Below, in pieces: positions 12,801 to 24,441 of a stretch of 64,000 bases of DNA (the first letter of the stretch is position 1; every line of letters starts with the position of its first letter). The position numbers were made by a program, and so were the translations under genes. The notes beneath the pieces are model-generated. The model was not told where the DNA came from. It was given only the letters and a program-made list of their open reading frames with translations, and did no database searches. The DNA is from Dipylidium caninum (lineage: Eukaryota > Platyhelminthes > Cestoda > Cyclophyllidea > Dipylidiidae). Location of the stretch: positions 930,001 to 994,000 of the forward strand of contig QEYB01000921.1 in the NCBI GenBank assembly GCA_017562135.1, in the 5' to 3' direction.

Positions 12801-15800
12801 GAAAGTTGGCGTGTACGCCGGGAGATTGACAACTTGGACACTTGTTTTGCCTTAGTGCTTTAACTAAGGAGCTTAAATTTTGCCACTTTTCATTCCCGTC
12901 AGTTGCAATGTCTACGTAGATTAAACTCACCTGAGTGTCTCATTCCCCTTGTGGCCAATTTGATCTAGATCTGAGCTTTATAGACCTTCTGTCGAATTGA
13001 CATAATTCATTTTGTAAAGAAAATAGACGCGTTGCGCTATTTTTCGCAAAAACTCACATTTATTTAGGCTTCCAAGTGAACGGATTATACTGCTTGATAA
13101 CCCATAATGTAAGTTTGGCACTTAGTTGCACAAGTTCTGCCCTTATTTACCATAAACAAGTCTTCGTTTCACGAAAGACTTAGTTATTCATACAATGGCA
13201 GTTAATTCAACTCCCAAAGGCGGTATTTTGTCCTCAACTGTGACGGTTTGGTTAATAGTTTAGACGAAATCACATAAGGCAGATGTTCATATTCCACGCA
13301 ACAAGTAAACAAAACGAAGTTTCGCAGAAACGTCCCATATCACTATTGGTATGTCCAAGAAAATGTCACAATTGTTGTTCAGGTCGGTGCCTCACTTTAC
13401 CCTTATTAGGGTATGAGTGTTACGCTATGAAGCTTTCCTTCATCTTTTTCCATTAAGAACGATTCCAAATGCTCTTTATGTGCATCGGTTCTGCCTCAAA
13501 GTCATATTATTTGTGAGAGGTTACGCATCTACTCATTTTCTGTCGCCTTTACATCGCCTTTTTTTCTCGTAAAGCCTTTTAGGCATCAGCCTTAGAGAAA
13601 CACTCAATTCAACAATTTCCGACTAACACTGAAATGAGGAATTAAATGATGCGTCGACTGCATTTTAATGTTCAAATTACTATAAAGTAGTGCGACGCAC
13701 ATTAGACTTTGTCATCTAGCATATTGTTAGTTAGAGGCAGTTGGTTTATTCTGAACGTATCACGCAACTCCCTCTGTTGTTGCGCCCCGTGAATTTCGTG
13801 AAAAGGTTGTTGGTAATTGAGTGTGCGGAGACAATACCCCGGGTTTTGGGGCTTTTTGGACTTCTACCGTAATTAACTGTCTCGGGATGCGGGCCAATGG
13901 TGAGCATTTATTCCGATTTTGAAATCAGCCAACATATTGGGGTCCTACAATGTATCAGCGGGCAATCTGCCTCGTGTATAGTCTGTAAACCATCATGCAA
14001 TTACTACTACATCGAGGTCTGTAAGGTTTACCGATGAAGAGTGGGACACTTTGTCCATGTGTTTACCATTAAACCATAGTTAGTGACGTAAAAACAAACT
14101 CGCAGACCTTGGGCTTGACAAGAAGGCAGTGAGTATATTTACTGGTTCCTATGTAAACTGGAAACGATAAAGACTATAAGAGTAAACGCGACTTCAATAA
14201 TTGTTTTGCAATGGGCCTTCGCATCTGGAGCCAATCGCGTTGGATTTCATTTCTAAGAATTCTAAATTTTGTCTTTTTTTGTGTTCAACTACCCATCATA
14301 TTTTCTCTTTGCCACTGACGTTCAAAAAACATCGCAGACCAGAAGTCATATTCCCACGCAAACCGTAGTATTGGGGTTTAAACACGTTAAATCCCAAATT
14401 AGGCTCTTCTCTTCTTGTTGAATTTGCTTTTTTGTTCAAACTCCCTCTACTGAAATAGTAAGAGTTGTCATCCTCATTACCACTGTCGTTCTAACAGCCA
14501 AGTCATCCGTTCGCGTAAATAGAGAAATTATTCTCCATGTTGTCATTGGCCCCCAGATTGGGGAGGAGGGGGAGAGAGAGGCAAGCCCTATCAGCCGGGC
14601 TGCACCCGGTTGGTAAAGCATCCAATCCTGTCTCTGTCTTAGTTTGCGTGTCTACGTGTGTGCATAGCCCTGGCCCCACCGGGTCGGGCCATAATTCTAG
14701 AATAAGCCTAAATTTGTCCGGTCATCCTACTGGCCTAGAGGTCAAAAGGTGACACATGGCTATTACACTTCTCATTCTTCCGCTTTCCACCGTGAATAAA
14801 TTCCACTCGCCCTGTTTACGCTGGTTATAACGTTGAAAGTCCATCCTTCTTCGAAAGGCCATAAAGGAACCATCAAACGCTGGTCTAGTGTTTATGAAAA
14901 TTCGGCTTTCACGAATAGTGAATATGTGAATGGGAAATAATTCCTACCACCTGTATATTTGACATTTTAGGCTTCTCAGCCGCTTGTAAGTCAGTCTCGA
15001 CATTATTCAGCCCTCAGTAAACGGTGAGAAGGAGAGTAGCCTTCAAGAACTAGTCGTCCCTAAATGGACACTCCGTAGTGCCAACATGTCTGTATAGAGG
15101 CTATGCTTTATTTCGTTCCTTGAATAAGTGACTCGCCCCTTTACCTAACCCACGTGTCTATCGTGTCCGTTTTATTTCTCGAGGTCATCTTGTTGACCTC
15201 GCGAATACATGGAGCCGAGGAGAAGGCTACGGCTGTTCGCGCGGTGTGTGGCCTCCTGTTCGTTTGGACGTCTTCCCGTCTCGGTGGGTAACCAAGTGAT
15301 TATGTTAATTCGCCGAAGTACCCTCCACTACAGACGGACATCCATGTTGTGCAGTTGAATGTCATTTGATCGTGCATTGTCATGTAACCAGTCCCATCAC
15401 TTCGTTTTCATGCATGTGCGTGCTGACCGTGACGACACTGGTCGTTACTTCCGTGGCGAAATGACATTTGTAGGCAATAATTAGGACGTTAAGAGACCAA
15501 AAGCACAATTTTTTCGGCCTTTCCTTGTCACTAGACTGCCCCTTATTGCGTGTGAAATATTTTTTTTCACGGCCTTATTGACACCGAAAGGCAAAAGCCT
15601 TGTCATACTTCCTCTCCATTCCCGTCCATAAAATTGGCACTCTTAAAGGCGCATTAATAATGGTCATAACTATTTTGCCTGAGAGCAGAGGATTACCCGA
15701 TTTGTGCGTGTCACTTCTATGGTAAAAACACGAAAAATGGATGTGGGATGAAGAGTGTGGTTGGGGGATCAGCGGACTCGCGTTCGACAGGTCTTCAAGC

Positions 15801-15955
15801 TTAAAAGGTGTGGTTAGCTGGGATGACTAAGTGGTCTGCTCAATGACTTATTTTACCTTTGTATGATAAAAACGTGGCCACCTATCTATGAATTTTACAT
15901 GGTGAAATGAAGGATTAGTTTTCCGTAAATTGCATCGGTGCATTAAGAAATGACC

Positions 15956-15970
15956 GTGTGTGTGTGTGTG
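15956..15970. repeat. (GT)7 microsatellite
   Basis: Short GT dinucleotide tract in the gene-poor region. Confidence 0.85.
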
Positions 15971-18900
15971 GAGTCCACCACTTCCAATCTGACGGTGGTG
16001 GGCAAAAAAGCGTGCAAGACTACTGGACAAAGTGTTGTGCTGCCAGACCTCATCATCAACGCGTCCGCTTCCAGAAAGTTCGATGAAAACCAACAGGTGT
16101 AGAAAAATTGGTAAACATTCGCACACCCCGACACCAACGTGTTCCCTTTCATTTCCTTTTTGTGATGATGTGAGCTGCCACAGAAGTGCTTGACGTGGAT
16201 ATTATTGTTAATGCGGAGTTAGAAGAGGGTGCATTAGACGTGGTATACGCACACAAGTAAGGGTGTATGAGACAATCTCTTCACTCTACTAATTCATGTA
16301 GGTTATTTTTCAAGATCGGATAAACTTCATCAGCACCATGTGTGACCGACTCGTCCTGTAATCCAAAGTGGCTTTATGCTTTGCGCGCAAATGTGTCCCA
16401 CCTCGCAATACAGTGATTATTTATACCGGTTTCGGAGCCAATGCCTAGGCCTGGCGGATTTGCGCACGCCGTTCGGACAGAAACGTAGGAAGGCGATTTA
16501 TCTGAACGCGGTCCTCGAATTTGATAAACAACAATACCGCCGTGTGGGCGACTGGCTGCCATTATGGAGTGTCGTGGAGGCACGCGTGTCAACGAGGCAC
16601 CGAGAGAGGTCGAGCAAGTAGCTTGGATGACAAGAGATTTGGACCACATTCTTTGATTTTTTGTCGAATATAACAAACAGCAATCAAAATGTTAGATGAT
16701 CGTCTCCTAAATCGGACAAAAATGGCTATGTTGATGCGGGGTAACTAAAAGCGTCACGAATTAAGCTAACTGAAGAATTTCAACCCCTCAACCGCACTGT
16801 AAGGATCACGTGAGACCCAACGTCTGTGTGTTAGAGACACTGCAACCTGTGGTTTCATCAAAGGTAGACAAAATAACTCGTTCCGCGCTTAGAGTTGGTG
16901 TATTCTCAGTTCATCATTCACTTTTATAACTTTTCAAGTGAATCTGGTATTTCATACGTGCACAATTGCCACTCATCCCATCTTCACCGGGAGTGCCACA
17001 TACGGGAGACGGTGCCGTGCTTGTAACTAATTAGACACATATCTCACGGCTGGACGGCGGCAGCGTCCTCTTCGGTCCACTTTCAACCCTTCGACACGTA
17101 CTAGTGAGGTCTCATGCGAAGAGCGCTTAAAGGCGAGCATTAAGCACAGGCTGCGGTCCTAACCACTCGTGATTCCCACCGAGGAGGCAGTCGTCATATT
17201 GACATCCAAGTGGAATTAGCTTGTATCGAATAAGTGAACATTTAAAAAGTATGTAACCCACAGACCTACTTTACAAGTGTGCATACGTTAATCTTGTCTA
17301 GAATTTCAAGATCGACGTGGCTCGTGTGCGGGTGCTGGCACGCGCTGCTGCGGGGCCAATCAGAGCGGTGATCTAGACACCTTCTTGCCAAACCGCACAA
17401 AGCCTTATTGTCAGGTGTAGCATTGACCACCCTAAGTGCCAGCGGTAGTGACTATTGTAGTCATAATTGATTGAAGAAAGTAGAGCTGATGTCTTTTATG
17501 TTTTGCCGCTCTCTGTTCGCTTTTGCCTCATGCCTTAAAACTCATTTTGCACGCATACCAGTCGTCGTTACGAGACACCTTAATGTTCACTACTCAGTGC
17601 CATCACTCTACTCCACTCCTTTAAAGCGCAGATTAACAAAGTAGTGAAATGTGAAACTCGACGACTTCATTTAACTTGGTCGCCTACTCGGAGTGGGAGA
17701 GGATGCGGAAAAACGTGGCCTCGCCATCTCGAGATCGCCTCTCAAGCTGCCTGTTAGTGTCAACATCGAGGACTCTGCCGATGACGAACAGACACGAAGA
17801 AGCCACAATCTATCGGTGCGCTGAGAGCTATTTGTTCCAAGCGCTAGTTGACAATCACTCTGGCTATTGTTTAGACCATGTGTGATCTTCTATGTGTGAT
17901 GAAAACTTGTTTAGGGACAGAAGGTAAAGCACTGCGATCGTTGAGTGGGAAGGATTTATCGCATGAATATGCTAATGAACATTGCCATTTTCACTTTTGA
18001 ATCTAACGGGGAGTCTTCTAAAGAACTTTAAATACAAGGTTACTTTAAGAGTTGATTGTGGTAGCAGGCACTTGCTTGCCGAAGTAAAACTACTTGAAAT
18101 AGGTCACCATGCAACGCTGTCCTCCTTTGGACTCCTGAAGTCTAAGGTACAGATACAGTGAAAAGAAAAATATTTCTGCAGGTCACTCATTTATCCGCCC
18201 CACCGATTAGAAGTTCATCAACCAGTACCAATGACCAGCAAAAGTGCGTCAAAGCAAATTTTAGAATGGACGCCAGCAGTCTCCGGGCCCCCTAACTGTC
18301 GTCAAATGTCATCGTGATGGACACAAAACGAGGCTTTAGGTCAGAGAGGCTGACACGAGTATCAAGAAGTCGTGGCCGGAGTCGTTTGATTTGCTAAGAC
18401 ATAGCAATACGACTTCAAGTGCCACGGTGGTTTTAGTTGTGGTATACCAATGCAGGATGGAGCGAATGTTGAAGTAGTCTGCTGACGTGGCTTTCGTCTT
18501 ACACTAGACTAGAAAAACTACTGAAAATCCGGAAGCAAAGATCCAAATTTGTAGCTTTAGGGACTTCTGTGTAAAGCCAATTTTAGGACAACGGACTTCT
18601 AAAACAAAATCTTCAACCAACTGTTTGCGTTTATTTAAAATTTATCTAAAGTGTGCGGACTCCTCACGCCCCACTGTCGTGGTGATTATAAAACTGAAAA
18701 GGGGACTGTTGGAACTTAACAGATTTAACACAAGTACCATAAAGTCCCCTCAAATGTTCTGTAAATGCAGGCAAAGCGAGAAGGTCAAAACAACTGCTAC
18801 CTCGTGTTTTGCTTAGCACACAGCGTAGCTTAACGCATCCCCTCTTCTAACTTTTCTTACAGTTCATTTACGCTGTGATTCTTTTCATCTTATTGATGTG

Positions 18901-19706
18901 CAGAGGCTTGTGCTCTAGTTAGATTTTATCCACCTCGCCGGAATGATATTAGAGGAGGTTTGGGGTGAACCGTTGTTCATGGCAGAAAGTCGCAGTACCT
19001 CACCAACATTGACGTCCTCAGGTTAAAAGAAGTCTTCCAATCTTATGACTTTTTGACCTTTTCAAGTCGTGTGACATGTAAAAACGAAGGTACTGATGAA
19101 GAGGTGCAACTGTCTCCACTTTGCTGGCGGCACACAAAGGCGGAGTGCGTTTCAATAGACATGACTAGTGGCAACTTACTCCAGACTCAGAGGAATGTTC
19201 GTGTAAGTTATGCACGTGAATTTAACAGGAAGTCCATCTAAATCAAAGTTTCAAAAAAGTATATCGCGACTCAAGTCATTCGCTCAACGTGGAAGCTGTT
19301 TGTAGACGGGAAAGGCAAATCTACCACAATTTGAATATTCGACAAAAATAACAAGAGGCAGACGGACGGTAGAGGTAGACATATCGGCCACGATCTCCTT
19401 TTGTGGACAGATTGGAGGTCAAACATGATGCCAGCTTACTTTGAAGTGGAAGTCTCATCCAGATGTCGGCCCCCGACTGTGCCCAGCCACCTTGTTACTG
19501 ACTGGGCGTACAAAACGCCTCAACGACACTGAGTGCCAAAATGTTACTTCCCAAACCGAAGACAACCTGCTTCTGCTATATGCTCTCAAATTCAGCCATG
19601 TATGTAGGATGCATGGTGGCATCGGTATTTGTGACGTCAATCCTTGACAAAAAAATCAGAGCTACGTGTGCACGTGAAGCCATCAGCAGAAGCACCAAAG
19701 AATGCG

Positions 19707-19815
19707 AATAAAAACATTCAGTCTTGACGTTATTCCACATCACAGACTCATTTACGAAAAGTAAGACCTACGGCCCCCGCAACATCCTCGTTATTATTTC
19801 ATTCAAAGTCACGTT
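19707..19815 (+). repeat. Dispersed repeat, copy 2
   Basis: Partner of 5766-5880. It carries the identical 20-base core and the flanking similarity blocks in the same order and orientation. Divergence outside the core suggests an old insertion. Confidence 0.55.
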
Positions 19816-21677
19816 GAGAACAAAGCCGTGGAGAATTGGTGGGAGGAATTTCAGCCATGCCCTCCAAAGAGGGCGACCACTTTTAGGCGTTGAGGTGAGC
19901 CGTAGGTTGCAGAAAGGACCGACAGCCATCGTTGACGGGGTGGGGAGGGGAAGTACCTCAGTAGGCCGTGCAAAAACATTTCGTCGAGTTTAGTATAAAC
20001 AAACTATAAATAGGGCTTTCACCTCTGTTTGCGCAAAGGCGTTCAGCATCAACACCACCAAATAACGTAATACGATTGTTAGCCTTTATCAAGTAAAAGG
20101 AAGTATAATTGCCTTCATACCTCGGAAACCTCACACCTACTTAATTTATTGCCTTAAATCCAGCCACTCTGATCGCTACACCGGAGGCGGCACAACCACT
20201 TATTTGCCTAGCAGGAACAAAACAAGTGTTACATTCTTTGCAAGTCCAAACTCGTGTTCCGGGATAGACGAACATATTTGCCAATGTTGACGACACCGAA
20301 CTGACTAATGAAGGAAAAAATGTACGCACGTTTCGACTGGGACTTTCTAAGACGCAAATAAATGCTTTTGCCGTATATAAGAGAGGGGAAAGGAACTCGA
20401 GCGCATCATACGTGCATGACTGCCGTTGGACATTTACAAGAAATACACAGATCAAATTCAGAGTAAAAGACATTTGTAGTGAATAATTGTCCGCCGAAGC
20501 CCATAAAAATAATGCTCATCTCAGAAATGCTCATTAATTGGACACCGTGTTGCCCCATCGACGAAGGTGACTACACCCCGTTGCAAATCAAATCGACCTT
20601 GATAAATGTAACACATTCCATCGCCTTTTTCATCTCGAAATGTGTCATCTGCCTCGGCATTCGTTCGTAAATAATGCCAAGATAGCACGTGCTCGATTAC
20701 CGTATCCGCATCCACTTTGCTGACGATCAACGCTAAATAACAACGTAAGACTAGCGTCGTAGGATCCATCTATGAGCACAAGAGTCGAAAAATGCAAGGT
20801 GCTAGACGTAGTTGAGCACCATTTCGAGTTCAAAGATGGCTCCTTCACTTTTGGGTTGAGGAGCAGTGCACAATTAGGCGCGAATTGAGAGCGAAACAAT
20901 GAAAGTAACGCCGCAAACATTTACTACCTGAGCTACCAAGGGTGAGCAGGAGAGAGAGTAGGTGGCGCAAGCCGATTGGCCAACTGTTCGTTTGAGTAAC
21001 AGCCAAACGGCAGTACTCATCGCGTCGACAGTTTTTGTATGAAAGCCGAGGTACAGGCAATAACCCCTTTCCTTTCCAATTAAAGCACCATGACCTTGAA
21101 GCGAGGGAAGGGAATGAGGTGAGATTTAAGAACTTGATAGCAAGAATAGGGACATTTAACGAGATTTGTAATACCAAAATTCACAGCCCTAGAGAGGTAA
21201 CCAAACCCACTCGAAGCTAGTCGAGGGCAGACAACCACCAAATGTATATTTAGGTCAAGTGTTTACAACCAAACATGCTTAGAAATCAAGGGATCCCGAA
21301 CACCAAATCAACTTCCGATAACACCCTATCAGCAATGGTACTTAGATGTACAAATTTCCAAGTTGCGTATCCGTGTTCGAATGTGGGCGGATGAGGAAGA
21401 CGGCATTAGTCATACACTTGCGCATGCACATGCCCAACAACGTTCCAGCGGTTCATTCGACTGTCCGCCCATCTTAAAACATCACCCCATTCCTCCCCAA
21501 ACCCTTTGCAAAACGCCCTCAGTGGAAAGGCCGAGATTAGTCACCCGTCCACCCACTCACACCCGCACACCATTAGTCTGTACGGCACTTAGGCGCCACA
21601 TGCCTTGCCGGCCGCCTTTGGCATTTTAGGGTCTCTTGCGACAAACGCCAAACTCCTTGCACAGCTGCGAGTGCCAA

Positions 21678-21713
21678 ATCGACAAAGAGGAATACATCGA
21701 CAAAGAGGAATAC
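21678..21713. repeat. Perfect 18-bp tandem duplication
   Basis: The unit ATCGACAAAGAGGAATAC occurs twice head to tail with no mismatch. Identity suggests a recent slippage or duplication event. There is no coding context. Confidence 0.85.
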
Positions 21714-22111
21714 ACTATGGGTTAGAGCCAATTCCTAAGTCAGGAGGCGTAGAGGGGATCAGGGCGCCTAAAGTTTAAATCAGCTGCAGGTCTTACAACA
21801 TGGCCCCGACGTGTGACTCACCATGAACAGACGCTCTAATAAGGCTGTGGTAGAAATACTAACATGACTCAAGAGGAAGGAGTAACCCCAAAAGACCAGT
21901 GAACACTGAAATGAGACACGTCAAATGCGGGCTAAACAGTGTCCCAGGTAAATACCCAGGTATACGAACCAAATCTTATTTTACTTCTCATTACAATGGC
22001 TCAAGCCCCGAGTATTAACTTAGAAGGGGAAAAAAACAACAAAATGCAGTGCTAAGAACAATTTACTCTAACTACCGCGTATAGAGTAGAACTAGAAAAT
22101 GCCCGAATCCA

Positions 22112-22117
22112 TTTATT
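22112..22117 (-). promoter_or_regulatory. Polyadenylation signal of profilin
   Basis: TTTATT on the + strand reads AATAAA on the - strand, about 90 bases past the profilin stop codon. That is the right place and strand for its poly(A) signal. Confidence 0.5.
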
Positions 22118-22206
22118 CATAGGATCCATCAAAACAGTTAAAAAGCGAAATGTAACGCTGATAGTGAGAGTACGGGGCTATCTTGGCAAAACTGAACGAA
22201 GAGAAC

Positions 22207-22622
22207 TTAATATCCGGAGTGGGTGAGATGTTCGGCTATTGCGCAACCAGCAGTCGCGAGAAGACGATTGACGCCAGGGATAGATTTTGGCTTCGAGTTA
22301 CCCGTAATGACGACCATGGATTTAAGTACTCGGACATCGATAGCATAATCATCACCGGTAGCGCAAAGCTCGTTATCACCAAATTTCACTGTGATGAGCT
22401 TCTTGCCGTTAACGGTGATGCAATCGGGTTGTGCCCCACAAGCTACTTTGATCATTTTGCAAATCTCGGCTTGTGATGGCTGGGGGAAAGTAGTAAAGGT
22501 GAATTCAAGCTCACCTTAAAATCAGGAGAAGAGGCCCAAATATTCCCGTCTTTATCGGCGAGACAGGCACAGGAAACACCACAGTATTTGGACAGGCTTT
22601 CAACAATCTGATCCCAGGACAT
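22207..22622 (-). CDS. Profilin, complete, two exons
   Basis: Profilin binds monomeric actin, poly-proline proteins and phosphoinositides in the cytosol and controls actin assembly. Exon 1 is 22622-22515 and opens MSWDQIVESL, the classic profilin N-terminus. Its donor is GTGAGC. Exon 2 is 22479-22207, following a CCCCCAG acceptor. Joining in phase 0 gives 126 residues, the usual size. Other landmarks are the early DKDGNIWASSP, the mid-protein ITVNGKKLITVKFGDNE region, and a C-terminal helix near NRLLATAGCAIAEHL. The protein is divergent from vertebrate profilins. The start is chosen because the MSWDQ start is conserved; upstream in-frame codons run into intron-like sequence. A TTACTCAG-like acceptor lies 8 nt before the ATG, so a 5' UTR intron or leader trans-splicing is possible. 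Confidence 0.93.
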
Positions 22623-24441
22623 GTTCGGGGCTGAGTACTCTTCAAAAGTTTTGAAAAATAACAAAAAGAGTAGGCAATGAAACCTCGCACTCATAAAAAA
22701 TTAACTTAAAGCAAAGACTACTAAATCAAATACCTTTATCAAATGAGGAGGCGCGACCCAGGAAGAAATAAACCCTAGCTATTGTTTAACTATATATACA
22801 TATATAAATATACACATTAAATGACGCTCGAAAACATTTAAAGTCACCGAAAAAGCCCCAAAACACGAGACGATACCGGAGCTAGGACGCGAGTATACAC
22901 CAAAGAGACGAAAATAGCGCGTCTGGGGGTTGTTTAAACAGTTAGATGCATGTATATTTAAACGTTGAAATAAATTACTCAAGATTTCAAACCTAAATTA
23001 TAATAGCATAAATAAACAAATTCCCATTAAATAAATATTATATAGCGAAAAAGTCTTTGCAAACACAATCGATTATCCTCATACAATTAGCACGAGTCTC
23101 ATTTGGAATGAAAGCAATTATTTTATATTTGGATCTCTCACAAGGCCAAAGGTGCCTCAAAAATGCGAAATTGGGCGTTTAAGAACCACATTCCTTATTT
23201 CTGAGTTAGATTGTGATTATTATCTCTCGCGCAAGTTAGATAATTTTTGCTTCCCGAAATTAATACAACCGGGTAACATAAAACAATGCCATATCGTTTC
23301 CCATATCTCTGCAGGGGAAAGGTAATTAGGCCTTGACTTCAAATGCAATTCCTGACCAGCGTATTCTGTAATCATCTCGCACACCGTAGACTTTCATCCC
23401 TCGTTCCTTGGCCATGATTGATAATTCCACATGAACCCGATAATTATCGGGAGAGGAGCGTCATAACTGGTTTGTAGAGCATTTTAATCCTCAAAGTAAA
23501 ATTCCTAGAAAACACTAATTGGGTAGGATATGATTGCTTAAATATGCTACTATTCAGGAGGAACGAAGAATAGAATTCCTTTTTATTACGCGATAATAAA
23601 TAAAGCTGAAAATGGTTCCAGTTTGTCACACAGTACAAATTAATGCTGCTCTTTTGTTTATACTATTGCAAATAGCCGAAACATTCTGTTATTCTATAAT
23701 GCATGAGTGGAGGCTCACAAGTACTGATGTAAAGGTTTAGGAGGTTCCTGGATAGTTATACACGTTGAATTCGTTGTTATTGTGTCGTGGATTTTCTTAC
23801 ATGGCTAATTCGAGCATTTTTCCACTGGATTCCATATTTAAAACCACATAACCTTATATCTTATTTGCCTAATATGTATACATGAACCACAGATTTCAAA
23901 CGTTTGCAGGGCCACCAATCAATTACATCACTTGGTGGAAAATATTTTAACACCAACTCGGTCAAGCATTAAAAACCCAATGTTTTTCAATGGGCATGAG
24001 GCTGTAGATTATTTCAATATGATAACACCCGTTCTATGAGGGCCGTAGGCGCACTGGATTTCTAAAACTAAGCCGGACGAGCCATGCCGCCGTTTGCATC
24101 GAGTTAATGTTCTCACCGATTTTACATTTACATGTTAAATCAAGCTCGGTGGCGGAAGAAGAACCTGATAACGGTTTTGATTCACCGTTTAGCGAATTTG
24201 ATATCCGATGAATGTGATTAAAGTCACCGCCTGCTTCACAAATTTTAAATCTGATGCCCTGTTCAGTTTAAAGCATTACTACTTAAATAGTAATTTTATT
24301 TTGGGTTTAGGGCCGCGGTCTAACGTTTTGTGCCATAAAAGGCGCAGGAAACCCTGAGGTTGATATCTTGAAGGACATTTAAGAAATAAACATTTTGCGC
24401 TCCGTATGAAAGTAACGGGAAGTCCATAAATTTATACTAGA
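22623..24441. other. Intergenic, divergent promoters of profilin and HDHD5
   Basis: AT-rich sequence between the profilin (-) and HDHD5 (+) start codons. No open frame with recognisable content was seen. Any promoters of the two genes must lie here, but no convincing TATA or initiator element could be singled out. Confidence 0.5.

Larger units (their letters stand above)
6835..22206. other. Long gene-poor stretch (about 15 kb)
   Basis: No conserved domain, paired exons or RNA gene was recognised on either strand. Open frames are all under about 110 codons, overlap one another on both strands and look random. The stretch contains a short GT repeat (15956-15970), dispersed repeat copy 2 (19707-19815), a 23-nt segment shared with the WDR61 locus (21092-21114) and an 18-bp tandem duplication (21678-21713). 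No long terminal repeats or transposase-like protein could be seen by eye. Confidence 0.6.

Noticed and set aside
16374..16676. Overlapping open frames on both strands
   Set aside because: Frames on both strands are open with no domain, splice or codon signal to favour any.
20141..20473. 110-codon frame on the - strand with a CKEC...C pattern
   Set aside because: An isolated cysteine cluster without a complete zinc-finger spacing and without neighbouring exons.
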